In this document: positions 9,271-19,844 of the stretch, piece by piece | Position numbering within the stretch: the stretch's first letter is position 1 | Layout of the letters: every line of letters starts with the position of its first letter | Assembly: GCA_963575745.1 (NCBI GenBank) | Contig: CAUYUJ010014334.1 | Span: 230,575 to 266,574, forward strand | Source: Prorocentrum cordatum | Lineage: Eukaryota > Sar > Dinophyceae > Prorocentrales > Prorocentraceae | Reading direction: 5' to 3' | DNA: 36,000 nt | Translations under genes and position numbers: made by a program | The notes under the pieces: generated by a model | What the model was told of the DNA's origin: nothing | Databases searched by the model: none | Seen by the model: only the letters and a program-made list of their open reading frames with translations

Positions 9271-9629
9271 TCCTCACCTCAGCCATGCACACAGGGACAG
9301 CGTAAGACCTTTCGGCCCTCTCAATCTGATAAGGGAACGGACAGGTGCTCTGGCGGTTGGGGAAGAAGAAGAAGACTCGGCATTGCGCGTGGTCTCTGGT
9401 CGGGCCTGACTGGGACATCGGGCGACGAACGGGAAACCGAAACTAAACCTCTGAGCGAGCGATCGAGCTTCAAACCGACTGAGGTCAGGGTGTCTGCGCA
9501 CCGTGGAGAGGGGGAGCGGGGGGAGGACGACAGGGGGGAGAAGGAGGTGTACGAGGTAGAGGGGCCTCCACGGAGGAGGGCGAGGGAGATCAGAGGAGGA
9601 GTCTCCTCCGTGGAAGCACAGGATGCGCG

Positions 9630-10175
9630 GCGCGCGCTCGTGGATGCCCGCTGGTCGTAGCGCTTGTGGGCGACGCACGCCTCGCTGCTGCAATCCGACG
9701 CGGGCAGCACCAGGTTTCCGCTGCCGGAGTCGAACACGACCTGGAACGATTGGGGAGGCGTGCCGACCTCGACGTTGCCGAAGTAGGCCATCTTGTGGGC
9801 TATGGCGCCCCTTCTCACCCTCCTCTTGCGGCGGTGACCCCTGAGGTCGAACTGGGCAGCGGTCCTCTCGCGCTTGTAATCCCGGAGCTCGAACTGGCCC
9901 TCCTCCGCGGTCGCGTTGGTTGCTGTGTTGAAGCTGCTGTGAGCGTGTTCTTTCCATACCTTCTCCATCTCCTGTGCTGCTGCACCAACGGTCTTGGTGG
10001 TCTCCTGTGCAGCTGTGCCGACGGTCTTGATGCTCTTCTTCTGCTCCTTGATGGTCTTCCTGAAAAGCTGCACCGACGTCGCCACCTTCATGGCTTCTCC
10101 GCGTGCGAGCCAAGCGAAGAACATCACGTACAGAGCAGAGGCCGTCATCGTCATCTTGCTCGACGGCTGTGTCAT
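9630..10175 (-). CDS. Pepsin-like aspartic protease, N-terminal exon
   Basis: An A1-family aspartic peptidase N-terminal part. From the ATG at 10175 it has a signal peptide (hydrophobic core SALYVMFFAWLARGEA), then a coiled-coil-like stretch from about residue 30 to 75 (KTIKEQKKSIKTVGTAAQE...EMEKVWKEH). A basic propeptide end (RGHRRKRRVRRG) follows. The barrel starts YFGNVEVGTPPQSFQVVFDS, and the first catalytic motif is DSGSGNLVLP (usual DTGSS). SDCSSEACVAHKRYD follows, as in protist members. The exon ends near 9620-9640; no single donor stands out (CAT CCT|GTGCTT is possible). The flap region and second Asp are absent here. Upstream Mets are in frame, but 10175 or 10154 best suits a signal peptide. 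Confidence 0.8.
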
Positions 10176-10334
10176 CACATGAATATGAAACGCAAATATG
10201 TAAGGTATGGGTTGGTGCAACCTGCAGACTTCAGCCAAAATGAACCGCAGGAATCCACGAGCAAGCAATCTCAAGACAGCTCACCGCTTGTGCCCCACCG
10301 CCAGCCCGAACGCCGAGCTAAACAAAAAAACTGA

Positions 10335-10655
10335 CAGGGGTGTGTAACATACGTTGCGCGATCCATGGGTTGCGCCTCAGCTTGCGCCATACATGGGCTA
10401 CGCCATAACATGCGCGATCCATGGGTTGCGTTATCAGCAAAATGTGCCATACTCAAGCAACGGGTTGCACCATCCACAAGTTATGCCAAATCTTGCGAGA
10501 TACCACATTGTTTGTGCCATGCTTGGGTTGCACCGTTGCACCACAGGTTGGGTAACCCGTGGGTTGCGCCATAGGCAGCTCGAACGATGGGTTGCGCGAT
10601 CTGCGGGTGTCACCATGGGTTGCCCAGTCCACGGGTTGTGCCATGGATTGTGCCA
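10335..10655. repeat. Degenerate ATGGGTTGCGCCAT repeat
   Basis: Roughly 22-nt units containing GGGTTGCGCCAT or GGGTTGCACCAT recur across about 320 nt, directly upstream of the protease start. Related TTGCACCACATAG units occur at 21.11-21.26 kb and 22.56-22.61 kb. Confidence 0.75.
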
Positions 10656-11107
10656 TAGTTTGCGCACTCGGCTGCAAACTGCCGCAAACCGTTGCGCACT
10701 CGGCAGACGATAATCGAACGGCCTGCTGGTGGTTGCATCACAGGTTGCGCACTCGGCCGCCAAGAATAGAACGGCCTGCTTCTGCTTTCGCCATGGATTG
10801 CAAATTCGGCGGCCCACGGTAAAACTGCCTGGCGTTGGTTGCGGAATCTGTTTCGCACTCGGCGGCCAAGAATCCCAAACTGCCTGCTATTCGTTGCGCC
10901 ACAGATCGCGCACCTGGCGGTCGAGAATGAAACGGCCCGCTGGTGGTTGCGCCATAGGTTGCGCACTGGGCGGCCGACTATAGAAAGGCCTGCGATTGGT
11001 TGCGACATGGGTTGCGCACTCAGCGTTCGAGGGGAAAACCCCTGCTGTTGGCTGAACCAGAGATTGCACACTCGGCGGCCGAGAGTGAAACGGCCTGTAA
11101 CTGGCTG
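10656..11107. repeat. 52-53 nt satellite, about 9 units (left part)
   Basis: Units read GGTTGCGCACTCGGCGGCCG, then AGAATGAAACGGCCTGCTGG, then TGGTTGCGCCATA. Starts lie near 10656, 10690, 10743, 10797, 10850, 10906, 10959, 11010 and 11061. The same satellite resumes at about 11933. Confidence 0.85.
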
Positions 11108-11932
11108 CGCCACTGTTTGTGACAGAGGGGGAGAAGGAAAGAAGGAACAGGAAGGGGACGACCGCAACTCAGAAGGCGGAAAGGCTGGTATCAGGCTGCG
11201 GTCCAGCATCACCCCGGTCTGGCTCGAAAGAGGTTGCCGAGCGAGGAGGAGGAGGCGGAGGAGGCGGGAGGACGAGGGAGAGTGGCGAGATCAGGACGAC
11301 ACGGAAACGACCCGACGAAAGTATCTCATGCCGGATGGGGGGAGCCCGCGCATGTCGCGAGGGCAATCGGGCGATCTGGCGGCACAAGCGAAACACAGAA
11401 GCCACAGTGCAAACTGAACGTTGCCAGAGTTGATGAAGGGGCCCTGGGACGCACAAATAAGTGCACACAAAGAACGAGATCCCCCTAATTGTGCCCCATC
11501 TTTTCAAGGATTTTGTCTTCCCTCCCACTTCCCTCCCACTTCCCGTAGTTTTCCATCTGTTCCTGGGTGTCGACGATGAAGTGTGCCTGTGTGCTGTCTC
11601 CCCCTCCTGAGTTGAGTGTGGGCGCGAGAGAGAGAGAGAGTGGAAGCCAGCAGGAAAGGGAGAGGCGAGAGGCTCGACGTGCCCCGACCCGGAGGAGCTG
11701 CGCCCCATCGACCCTCCGAAGGCTTCGACATGCCCGCGTCGAGTGCCACTCCGGAGGAGGTGCAGGGCGCACGGGGAGAGACAACGAGGGGGGCCACGTG
11801 CGAACCCTACCCCTACCCTCCTCAGAAATCGTGAGGGGGAGGGAGGGGTTCACTTCGCTCGGTCGCTCCCGAACGAAGTGACCCCCCCCCCCTCCCCCTC
11901 AGAAATCGTGGGGCCGCTGCAGGAAAGAAGAG
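11108..11932. other. 0.8-kb insert that splits the 52-nt satellite
   Basis: Non-satellite DNA between two parts of one satellite. It holds GA-rich sequence with (GA)n at about 11628-11640, a GGA patch at 11240-11270, the direct duplication CTTCCCTCCCACTTCC at about 11519-11541, and two copies of CTCAGAAATCGTG(G/A)GG at 11820 and 11898. No supported gene. It resembles the GA-rich part of the 6.8-8.9 kb family and may be an inserted element. Confidence 0.55.
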
Positions 11933-12160
11933 CATAGGTTGCGCCATAGGCTGCGCACTCGGCGGCCACGAGTAAAACTACCTGTTTTGTCTGCGCCGTT
12001 GCTTGCGCACTCTGCGGTCAGTGATAAGATGGCCTGCCATAGCTGCCTCAACGGTTGCGAACTCGGCGGATAATCATAACACAGTCAGCGATTGGTTTCA
12101 GCATATGTTGCCCATTCGACGGCCAACAATACAACGGCCTGCGGGCACGACCAGCCCTGA
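11933..12160. repeat. 52-nt satellite, about 4 units (right part)
   Basis: Units GGCTGCGCACTCGGCGGCC and similar start near 11954, 12001, 12051 and 12105. They match the 10.66-11.11 kb units in sequence and spacing. Confidence 0.8.
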
Positions 12161-12301
12161 GTGCAGTCAGCTTGACTCACACAAGTTCGGGCGACACCTG
12201 TAAAGAAGGACGCAGGAGATGTATGCGAAAGGGGATGGGAGGCGACAAGGCGTGTGCTCGAACCGGGTCGATGTTTGGCTCGAGCACGCCTTAATTTCCG
12301 A

Positions 12302-12384
12302 GCGAACCTGACTGGCGCCTGCGTCGTCGGAGCCGGAAACGATGCGAACGTGGCAATGAACATAGTTGCACATTATACCGAAGA
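12302..12384 (+). CDS. Weak candidate exon
   Basis: After the acceptor-like TTTCCGAG, the frame reads ANLTGACVVGAGNDANVAMN and then IVAHYTED, up to the donor-like GAAGAT|GTGCGA. The composition is protein-like (Gly/Ala/Val/Asn with few repeats), but there is no linked exon and no recognisable family. Confidence 0.22.
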
Positions 12385-13025
12385 TGTGCGAACCGCGACG
12401 ATCGGCGGGCGCGACAACGGGGGACAACCACGGGACATTCACGGGACCACCGTGTGACATCCACGCGGTGTCAGCACCCTCCCCTCCCTGCCCCACCCGG
12501 GCTCAACCCCTTCCCCATGGAAGCCCACACTGGAGGGGGGCGGAGAGGCCCAAGCGGGGGACAGGCGGCGAGCTCCCGGGCGCACGGCCCGGGCCCTTCC
12601 GACGCAGCAGTTCTGGCCTGCAGACATCGATGCCCCTTCGCTGGCCCTGCAGACCACAGCCTGACCCAAAGGCGCCAACGGATCCCAAGAGACCACCAAG
12701 AACTGGGTAGCCCATGAGGCCCGCCAAAGAGCCTCCAACAAGGCCCTCAGGGGGGGTACATGTTAGCAAAGCAGAGAATGTCAAATTGATGACGCTACCG
12801 CAAGAAAAAGCTAACTAAGAAACGGAACCACAGCTTGGCTCCAAACGCGCCTGGGTGCTCGAGGAGCGCTAGAAGAGCAACCATGGAAGGACATGAGGAA
12901 CAACGAACCCCTTCCGAACCCGAACTGTTCTTTATTATGCCGTCTCCGTCTTGGCTGTAATCTAATGTGTTTCTTGCATCTGGAAATTACAGCTTGAGAC
13001 CCCACTCGAGAGGCCTTCCGATTGC
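12385..13025. other. No gene supported; a few CCAAGA-like units
   Basis: Mixed unique sequence. A short stretch at 12660-12750 (ACCAAGAACTGGG, CCAAAGAGCCTCC, CAAGGCCCTC) looks like degenerate CCAAGA-family DNA. Nothing else stands out. Confidence 0.4.
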
Positions 13026-13029
13026 CCCA

Positions 13030-13330
13030 TACAGTATGCATGCTCCCAAGACGGCCCCAAGAGCGCCCAAAGACAAGCCGAATACTGCTGATATCCTCCC
13101 CAACACGGCCCGCGAACGCTCCAACACGGCCCCAACGTTCCCAAGATAGTTGAACAGAGCCTCTTGATAAGAGCTCTTTGCAACCATCGCGCCCACAGGG
13201 CGCCTACGACGCGCCCGCGACGTGCCCACGACGCATCGAGGCCACTGAAGAGCCCTCAACGGGCCCCAGCTGATCCCAAAGAGGCCCCTAAGAGAGCCCC
13301 GACAGGCCCATAACGGGCTCTGGAAAAACC
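13030..13330. repeat. CCAAGA-family array 2
   Basis: Units such as CCCAAGACGGCCCCAAGAG and CCAACACGGCCC, about 300 nt and strongly degenerate. The minus-strand open frame is a by-product. Confidence 0.7.
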
Positions 13331-14275
13331 CGCAGTGAACCTTCCATCGCATGTCCTCCGGAAGCAAGAGGGGGAAGGGCACAAGGATGAATGAAAAATA
13401 AAAATGACGGAACGTGAGAACGAGACTGCACACATGGAGGAAGCGGTCACGACCCGCGCAAGTTCAAACCGGGCGCTGGCCAGCTGCTGGGCTGGCCTGG
13501 TGGTGGGGTTTGGTGCAAACTGCTCGAAAATATAGCTCCCAGTCGTAATCCTGCTAGGCCACCTCGCCGGCAGACAGCAGCTTGGCCCAGGAGGTCGCAT
13601 CCCACCCACCAAAAAAAACAATTCAACGTCTACGCTCTTCCTTTCAGCGTTGACGCTTTGCCGTCGACGTTGTGCAATGCGTGGCGGGGACGGGGCGCAC
13701 ACGCGGGCAAGTTCACTATCCATATCCGCTGCGTTTTGGAGTTTCGGCGAAAATGAAATCTACCCACCCTCTGCCATGGTCGCGGCCCACGGGGCCACCC
13801 TGGGGGCGCATCGGGCCACAAAGGGCAAATCATAATGAACGACGCGGCCACTCAAATCGACGGGGCCGCTCGCGGCCCAATCGATCTCTCCTGGCGGCAA
13901 TCTCAGAGGGCACGGAGGCATCTCGGCTCGGGCGAACTAGCCGCCTTCGGTCTGGCAGGGGGCTACAACCGCAGAACAAAAAGGAGAGGACGGAGGGGGC
14001 GAGGATCACGACGGCGGGGAGGAGAGAATACGAGGATAAGCGGCGTGAGCAATAGCGCGTCACGGAATAAGGATACAGGCAAGGATGAGGAAGGGAAAGA
14101 GGGAAGCGACACAGTAGAGGGGCAAGGCGAAGAGTGGATGCACAAAGGGGAGTGGCGACACGGGCCCTCCACGACCTCCGAAATTGTTCGTTCATACTCC
14201 TCCTCCTGTTATCCACGCGTCCGCCGCTCGTGTTCTGCAATTCTTGATGCCTGATTTCTCCGGCCACCTCGCCTT
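13331..14275. other. Unresolved GC-rich stretch, no supported gene
   Basis: A frame starting at the ATG at 13835 (MNDAATQIDGAARGPIDLSW) and an opposite frame at 13.45-13.72 kb look mildly protein-like, but neither has a convincing exon structure. 13980-14170 is purine-rich. Confidence 0.35.
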
Positions 14276-14600
14276 CCCTTCCTCGTCCTCTTCCCCCCCA
14301 TTTGCCTTCTCGTTGCCCCTCCTTCGCCTCCTCCTCCTCCTCCTCCACACCAAGACCGCCACCATCATCATCAAAACCACCACCACCATCATCCTCCTCC
14401 TCCTCCTCATCATCATCAACATCATCATCATCATCACCACCAACACCACCATCACCACCGCCAACACCGCCACCCCAGCATCATCATCATCATCATCATC
14501 ATCATCACCATCATCAGTATCAGCACCAGCATCATCAGCATCTGCATCAGCATAAACATCAGCATCATCATCGTCATCGTCATCGTCATCTTCGTCGGCC
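14276..14600. repeat. TCC and (CAT)n tracts
   Basis: CTCCTC triplets at about 14326-14347 and CAT/CAC triplets with CAG interruptions at about 14355-14595. Poly-His, poly-Asp and poly-Ser frames are artefacts. Confidence 0.9.
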
Positions 14601-14611
14601 GTGGTACGCAC

Positions 14612-14755
14612 GTGCTGGAGCCCCAATCCGAACTCCTGACATCCAGAACTCATCCAGCTCGTGACGGGGGTGCGCGGACCAGGGCAAGGCGCGCCGAATT
14701 TGTCCTCGCAGGGATCAGGGCAGCGAAACACGAAATCTTGCAGGCTCAGCCCTGC
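14612..14755 (-). CDS. Candidate Cys-rich exon, unknown protein
   Basis: Exactly 48 codons between the acceptor ACGGCAGAG|GCA and the donor CTCCAGCAC|GTGCGT, phase 0 at both ends. It reads AGLSLQDFVFRCPDPCEDKF, then a Pro/Cys-rich part, GAPCPGPRTPVTSWMSSGCQ, then EFGLGLQH. The four Cys suggest a secreted or disulfide-bonded domain. The frame runs on into the adjacent CAT tract as poly-Asp if unspliced. No partner exon was identified. Confidence 0.33.
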
Positions 14756-14759
14756 CTCT

Positions 14760-15220
14760 GCCGTATCCTCGGTCCGATGGGCGCCACGGTCGGCCAGACG
14801 CGCCGATGAGAAGAGAGTCTGCCACTAGCGGCCCAAACAGGCGCAGCGCTAGATGCACCGGGTCGGGGGCTCCCCAGGCCATTCCCTATGGGGGCCGACA
14901 ACTGGCGGGCGGAAGAAACAGCCACATGATTCTTTCCGCAGCGGCGCGCACCTGTCACGAGGCGACTGAAGGCACAAGCGTCCCCTGCGGCCGACCGCTT
15001 CATGTTATGGCTTTCTCCGTCCACTGAGTGGCGGCGAATGGGCCGCCTCACCTATCATACTTTCGGAGAGGAAGGGCCGAACCCCATGCCGAAGGCACGG
15101 ATATCGGAGGCCAGGATTGACGCACAGCCCATGCCAGAGGATGGGTTGGATTGAATCCTAGACCTCGACAGATTCGGACAGGAACTATCCCAAATGTCTT
15201 CCCGTCCTCCTCGACCTACA
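14760..15220. other. No gene supported
   Basis: Unique-looking sequence with no convincing exon and no clear repeats. Confidence 0.35.
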
Positions 15221-15225
15221 TAATG

Positions 15226-15370
15226 CGGGATGACGATTAACAAAACAGATTGGAGAGAACGATTGAACAAATAGTGTTCTGCTATTTCTGCATAATTTTC
15301 TGACTGGAGGAGAACGATTTAAAATAATAGTTTTCCAGCCCGCGGCCGGTTTTTTCTAATCGTCATCCCG
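15226..15370. mobile_element. 145-bp AT-richer inverted-repeat element
   Basis: Perfect 14-bp inverted ends, CGGGATGACGATTA, at 15226-15239 and 15357-15370. Inside is a direct repeat, GGAG..GAACGATT.AA.AAATAGT.TTC. The interior is clearly more AT-rich than the flanks. A third end-like copy, TAATCGTCATCC, lies at 15407-15418. No target duplication is obvious. Confidence 0.55.
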
Positions 15371-15489
15371 GGCGCCGCCGCGTGAACACGACCCCGGGTC
15401 ATTAATTAATCGTCATCCTCCATTAGCGGAGGTTGGGTGGTAAGATCGAAATCAAGCGCGACCCACCACTGGGAATTCGGCTTCCGCTA

Positions 15490-15812
15490 GTGTCCCGTGG
15501 TTGCCCCGTCGCTGTCCCGTGGCTGTCCCCTGGTTGTCCCGCGGTTATCCTTCCGTTGTCTCGGTGGTTGTCCCGACGGTTGCCCCGATGTTTGTCCCGA
15601 TGGTTGTCCCGATGAGTTTCCCGATGATGTTCCCGATGGTTGTCCCGATGGTGGTCCCGCTGGTTATCCCGAGTGTTGTCCCGATGGGTAGCCCGGTGGT
15701 TGTCTCGATGGTTGTCCCGATTGTTGTTGTCCCCGTGGTTGCCCCGGTTGTTGCTCTGATGGTTGTCCAGATGGTTGTCCGAATGATTATCCCGATGTTG
15801 TCCCGAATGTAG
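15490..15812. repeat. 12-nt tandem repeat GTTGTCCCGATG
   Basis: About 26 degenerate copies. Because 12 is a multiple of three, one + frame reads (Val-Val-Pro-Met)n and another reads Cys-Pro-Asp-Gly repeats, both open for more than 60 codons. There are no splice sites or non-repeat coding flanks, so I treat it as a minisatellite. Confidence 0.85.
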
Positions 15813-15819
15813 AATGATT

Positions 15820-16060
15820 GAGTGATGGTGAAATCGACAGATAGATAGGCAGACCAGTGTTCATTACTGATAGTGAATATGGGAGATTGGTACTTCTTCC
15901 GGTAGATAGATGACCAGATCAATACATGTACAGTGGGGTCGACAGATAGGCAAATAATGATATCGATCGATCGAATGCGTGTGGAATATATTGACAGATG
16001 ATGAGATGGATGATGACAGATATCGATGAATAAATAGAGCGGTCGAGGTTGTTCGATGGA
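15820..16060. repeat. GATA/GATCGA degenerate tetranucleotide region
   Basis: Repeated GATAGATAG, GATCGATCGA and GATGATGAGATGGATGATG. It directly follows the 12-nt repeat and is AT-richer than the surroundings. Confidence 0.7.
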
Positions 16061-16096
16061 TAGAGTCCGTTGTCCCTGTGGCTGTCCCGTCGTTTG

Positions 16097-16098
<2 letters not shown>

Positions 16099-16129
<31 letters not shown>

Positions 16130-16151
16130 ACACACACACATAAAAAAAAAA
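16099..16151. repeat. Poly-C, (CA)n, poly-A run
   Basis: About 17 C, then about 13 CA units, then about 10 A. 16160-16650 beyond it has no supported gene; I see GTCGCC-type repeats at 16230-16400 only. Confidence 0.95.
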
Positions 16152-16649
16152 ACTCCTCATTCCCCCAAAGTTCTTGCACTTGAGGGTGCTCACTCCTTTC
16201 CCAAGGAACTGGGCCTGTCTGGCGGTCTGGCGGCTCTTCGGTCGCCTCGTCGTCGCCTCGTCGTCGCCTTGTCGCCGCCCGTCGTCTGGGCCTATCTGGC
16301 GGTCCAGCGGCGTAGTGGTCGTACCTCGTCGCCGACCGTCTTCTAGGCCTGGTCTGGCGGCGATGTTGTCGATGTAGCCGCCCCGTCCCGTCGCCGCCGC
16401 CCCTTTGCACATCATGGACTCTCCTTTCTAAAGTATTATCCGCCTGCCCCCTTGTGGGGCCACCAGGCTGCAGGACGCGGTTGCTGCTCCCAGTACCAGC
16501 TGCAGATTCAAGTCTCCAAAACTACAATCCTGCTTTGTGCTTCCCACTGTAAATTGTTGAAGTCCGCGCGAGAGGGGGGGAGCCCTAAACCGGCAATGTT
16601 CCACGCCCGGGTCGCGTTGCCTGAATTCCCAGGGGAGGGGCGTTGGACA

Positions 16650-16856
16650 CGCACAAATACATGAGATTCGCCACCCCCGGAGCCATAATCCTTTGAAAAA
16701 TACACCATGTTCGCGCACCCGAGGCCATAAACCCTTGCAAATTCCGCAAGTCTCGCGTCCCCGAGACAACAAACATTAGTAAATTACGCAATCGGTCGTC
16801 CGCGAGGCAGCAAAGCTTAGTAAATTACGCAAATGCGCGTCCCCGAGGCCAAGAAT
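16650..16856. repeat. 41-nt tandem repeat, 5 units
   Basis: Units read CGCGTCCCCGAGGCCATAAA, then CCTTGCAAAATACGCAA, starting near 16650, 16693, 16735, 16778 and 16819. Later units carry TTAGTAAATTACGCAA. Confidence 0.8.
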
Positions 16857-18130
16857 GTTCCAAGGCGTCCGAAGACGGTTCCAAGACCGCCCAAGAGGGC
16901 CCCAAGATGCCCCAAGAGTGCTCTAAGAGGTATCCCGAGAAAGCCCCAAGAGGCCAAAGTAGCCGATTTGACAAAGGGGTTTGAAGAATTTTGGCCTTCT
17001 GGGATTTTCGGCTTTTCGACGCTCCAAGACGGCCCAATGAGCTCCCAAGACCGCCCTAGAGGTGTCCAAGAGGGCCCCAAGGAGGCCCAAGAGGGCTCCA
17101 CAATGGCCCAAGAAGCGCTCAAGACGGCCCACGAGGCCCAAAGAGGCGCCCAAACCGCCTCCAAGAGGCTTCAGACCCACAACCCAGGCAAAGTGGCGCG
17201 ATGGGCCGAAAGCCACTAGGATCCGCCGCACCCTGTGCTTGTCGCAGGGGTGCCCGGCGTGCTGGACCCTGTCTGTTGTGGTTTTGGTTCTTTTTCCAAC
17301 AAAAAAACTCTCCCCTGGGGCTTCGGGCCGTCCCGCCAGCCACGCGGAAAATGCTAAAGCCAATACCTTTCACGCCCAAAGTGGCCCCAAATGGGCTCCA
17401 ATCTTTCTCCAAGACGGCCAAGATTGGTCCAAGATCGCCCCCGAGTCCGCCTATGATGGTCCAAGATGGCCTCCAAGACGGCCCAAGAGGCTCCAATATG
17501 CCTCCAAGTCCGCCGAAGAGCCCCCAAGACGTTTCCAAATGGCCTTAGGCCTGCCCCAGAGGGCCCCAAGACGGCCGCAAGAGGGGCCAAAGAACGCTCA
17601 AGAGGCTTCTAAGACGCCTAAGGAAGCCGCCAAGATGGCCCTGGAACACCCCAAGAAGGCCCCAAGTCGGCCCAGAGAGGCCCCCAAGACGGCTTCCGAC
17701 GGCGTCAGACGGGCCAGGAGCCCACCAAGACGGCCCAAGATGGCTCTCAGATGGCCCAAGACGGCCCAAGAGGCCTCCAAGAGGGCCTCTAGGAAGGCCC
17801 GAAGAGGCCAAAATCAGTTATTTCCTTCACGTTTTTTGGAAGGATTTGGGCATTTGCTTCTTTTCGGCCTCCCGACGGCGCGAGACGGCCCAAGAGCCTC
17901 CAAAAAATCGCCCCAAGATCGCCCAACAGGCCTCCAAGATGGCCTCAGAGTGGCCCAACAGGTCCCCAAGACGGCCCCAAGAGGGCCCAAAGACGGCCCA
18001 AGAGGCCTCTAAGACGCCCAAGGAAGCTTCCAAGACAGTCTGGAGCATTCCAAGAGGACCCCAAGTCGGCCCAGAGAGGCCCCAAAACTGCTCCCGACGG
18101 CGTCAGACGGGCTAGGAGCCCACCAAGACG
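16857..18130. repeat. CCAAGA-family array 3 with a 135-bp internal duplication
   Basis: Units like CCCAAGACGGCCC cover about 16857-17205 and 17385-18130. Non-repeat cores lie at about 16960-17030 and 17810-17880, each with GAGGCCAAA and TTTTCGGC. 17607-17742 and 18006-18143 are direct duplicates: CTAAGACGCC.AAGGAAGC, CCCCAAGTCGGCCCAGAGAG, CGACGGCGTCAGACGGGC. 17210-17380 is non-repeat sequence with no supported gene. Confidence 0.85.
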
Positions 18131-18144
18131 GATTTCCACAACGG

Positions 18145-18335
18145 TTGAGGGAACACATGGTCCGATAGCTTAGCAGGGCTCTTGCCACAACTCTCGGACA
18201 CATGGGCGCTTTCGAACCTCGTGCTCCCCCACGCGGTCCCCGAAGGCTCTCCAAACCGACTCGGGGAACAACTGGCCCGATGGCTTGGCCGAGCTCCAGC
18301 CCAGCTGTCGGCCACATAGGCGTTTCCACAAGGGC
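18145..18335. repeat. 117-nt direct repeat, 2 units
   Basis: GGGAACA..TGG.CCGAT.GCTT begins both units (18145 and 18262), and both end C.CACAT.GGCG.TTYC. Confidence 0.7.
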
Positions 18336-18524
18336 ATGGGGCGGCGGTGGTTCGCCGTAGGCGTCTTCGATAAGGTCGTCTCAATATGCGCTGATGCACC
18401 CTATCCGCCCCCGCATGATGTCCCCAGATGCGCCAAGACAGCGCCGAGACGCACCGACGCGACACTGATATATCGAAGTATGATAGAAACGGGGTCGGCA
18501 GCAGGGGGCGAAGCCCTTACGGAT

Positions 18525-19812
18525 TAGGATCCCCCCCCCCAGACTTAACAGACCCCTCTTTCGCATTGCAACTTGCATCCGGTTCTGCCCCGTCGCCCAT
18601 CCTAAACATGCAGACATCTCATCCCAGCTAGGCCGGTAACCCCCTCATCCTCCAGAAAAAAAAACGGTATGCGCGCACACGTGCTTATCAGACATCCGCA
18701 GTTTTCAAGAACCCATTGCACACATTGGACGACATGCACACGCGCGCGTCGTCGCGCGCGCATGCCGAACTCGGTGGAAGCAAACTGTAGGTGTCGTACG
18801 GGTTTCAAAATCGGCGGTCCCAACAACCTATTCAAACACATAGCTTCGCAAGAAAAAATGGTAAGACAAGTTTGAGCTCGGGCTCTTGTGACTTCTTGGG
18901 GAGACGCAGATTGTGCAATGCTTTCATAACTTGCCACCAAATGGGCCTCTCGCGCGCGCATGCCGGAATCGCTCGAACATCTTTGCGCGCGTGTTGCCGC
19001 AAGGATCCTTTGCAACAAAGCAGGACAAAAAAAACAACAACAAAAACAAAAAAAAAAAAAAAAAAAAAAAAACACGCGCGCGTCGTCGCGCGCACATGCC
19101 GCAATCCTTCCGAAACCGCAGGTTTCGTAAACAATTCAAAATCGACTGTCCTGGCGACCTGTAAAAACATACGGTTTTGCAACATCCTGTTGCAGAAAGG
19201 CCTGCGCTCGCGCTCCTGCGGTTCACTGCATGCTGATAAAACCAAGAAATCATCGGTATTCGACATGCCCATACCATTCTGCCAAGCGGTTTCATCGCGC
19301 CGAACGTCGAAGTCATTCGAAGCCCCTTGCGCGCGTGCTGGGGGGGGATCCGTGTCAAGTACAACCATGCGGGCCACTTTCGTGCGTCGGCCGCGCGCGC
19401 ACGTCGAACTCACATTCATCCCCGACCGAGGATGCCGTCATCGTCGTCGGCGTCATCGACATCGGCGCCGTCGCTGGTTTTTTTTCCCGTTGTCGTTGCC
19501 ATCATCGTCGCCAGCATCGCTACCGTCATCATCGCGTCTACCGTTGCCGACGTTGCCATCATACCGCGCCCGCCCAGTCGCCGACTCGCAATGAAGTGAA
19601 GTGCCCCCTCTGGGAAGTGCCCAGCGGTTAGCGCCACCGCGGCTGCGTCGGCCGCGCCATCTGCGCGCGCGAGCATGCGCGGGCTAGCGCGGCAGCACAC
19701 ATCCACCAGCCAACTCCAGGCACTCGCCGCCGCATGGAATTTGCAAACCAAGCTGCGGGTGGGTGGGTGGGATGATTGCGCGAGCATTGGGGTGGACAAC
19801 TTACTGCGCAAA
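18525..19812. repeat. 1.3-kb unit, copy I of a triplication
   Basis: Begins GGATCCCCCCCCCCCAGACTTA. It carries the palindrome-like GCGCGCGTCGTCGCGCGCGC at about 18739 and 19076, each with CGCGCATGCCG. A poly-A run lies at about 19048-19072 and a GTCGTC-rich stretch at about 19430-19560. It ends GTTTGCAAACCAAGCTGCGG, then GTGGGTGGGTGGG. No frame looks like a gene. Confidence 0.75.
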
Positions 19813-19844
19813 GACATGGATGTTCTTCTTTCGCAAAGAAGATT

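Noticed and set aside
16056-16346. Open frames through poly-C/(CA)n/poly-A
   Set aside because: Simple-sequence artefact with no coding flank.
17062-18012. A 316-codon + frame rich in Pro, Lys, Arg and Ala, and Leu/Gly/Trp-rich minus frames
   Set aside because: The whole frame tracks the CCAAGA repeat, and similar frames appear wherever the repeat occurs, in any phase.
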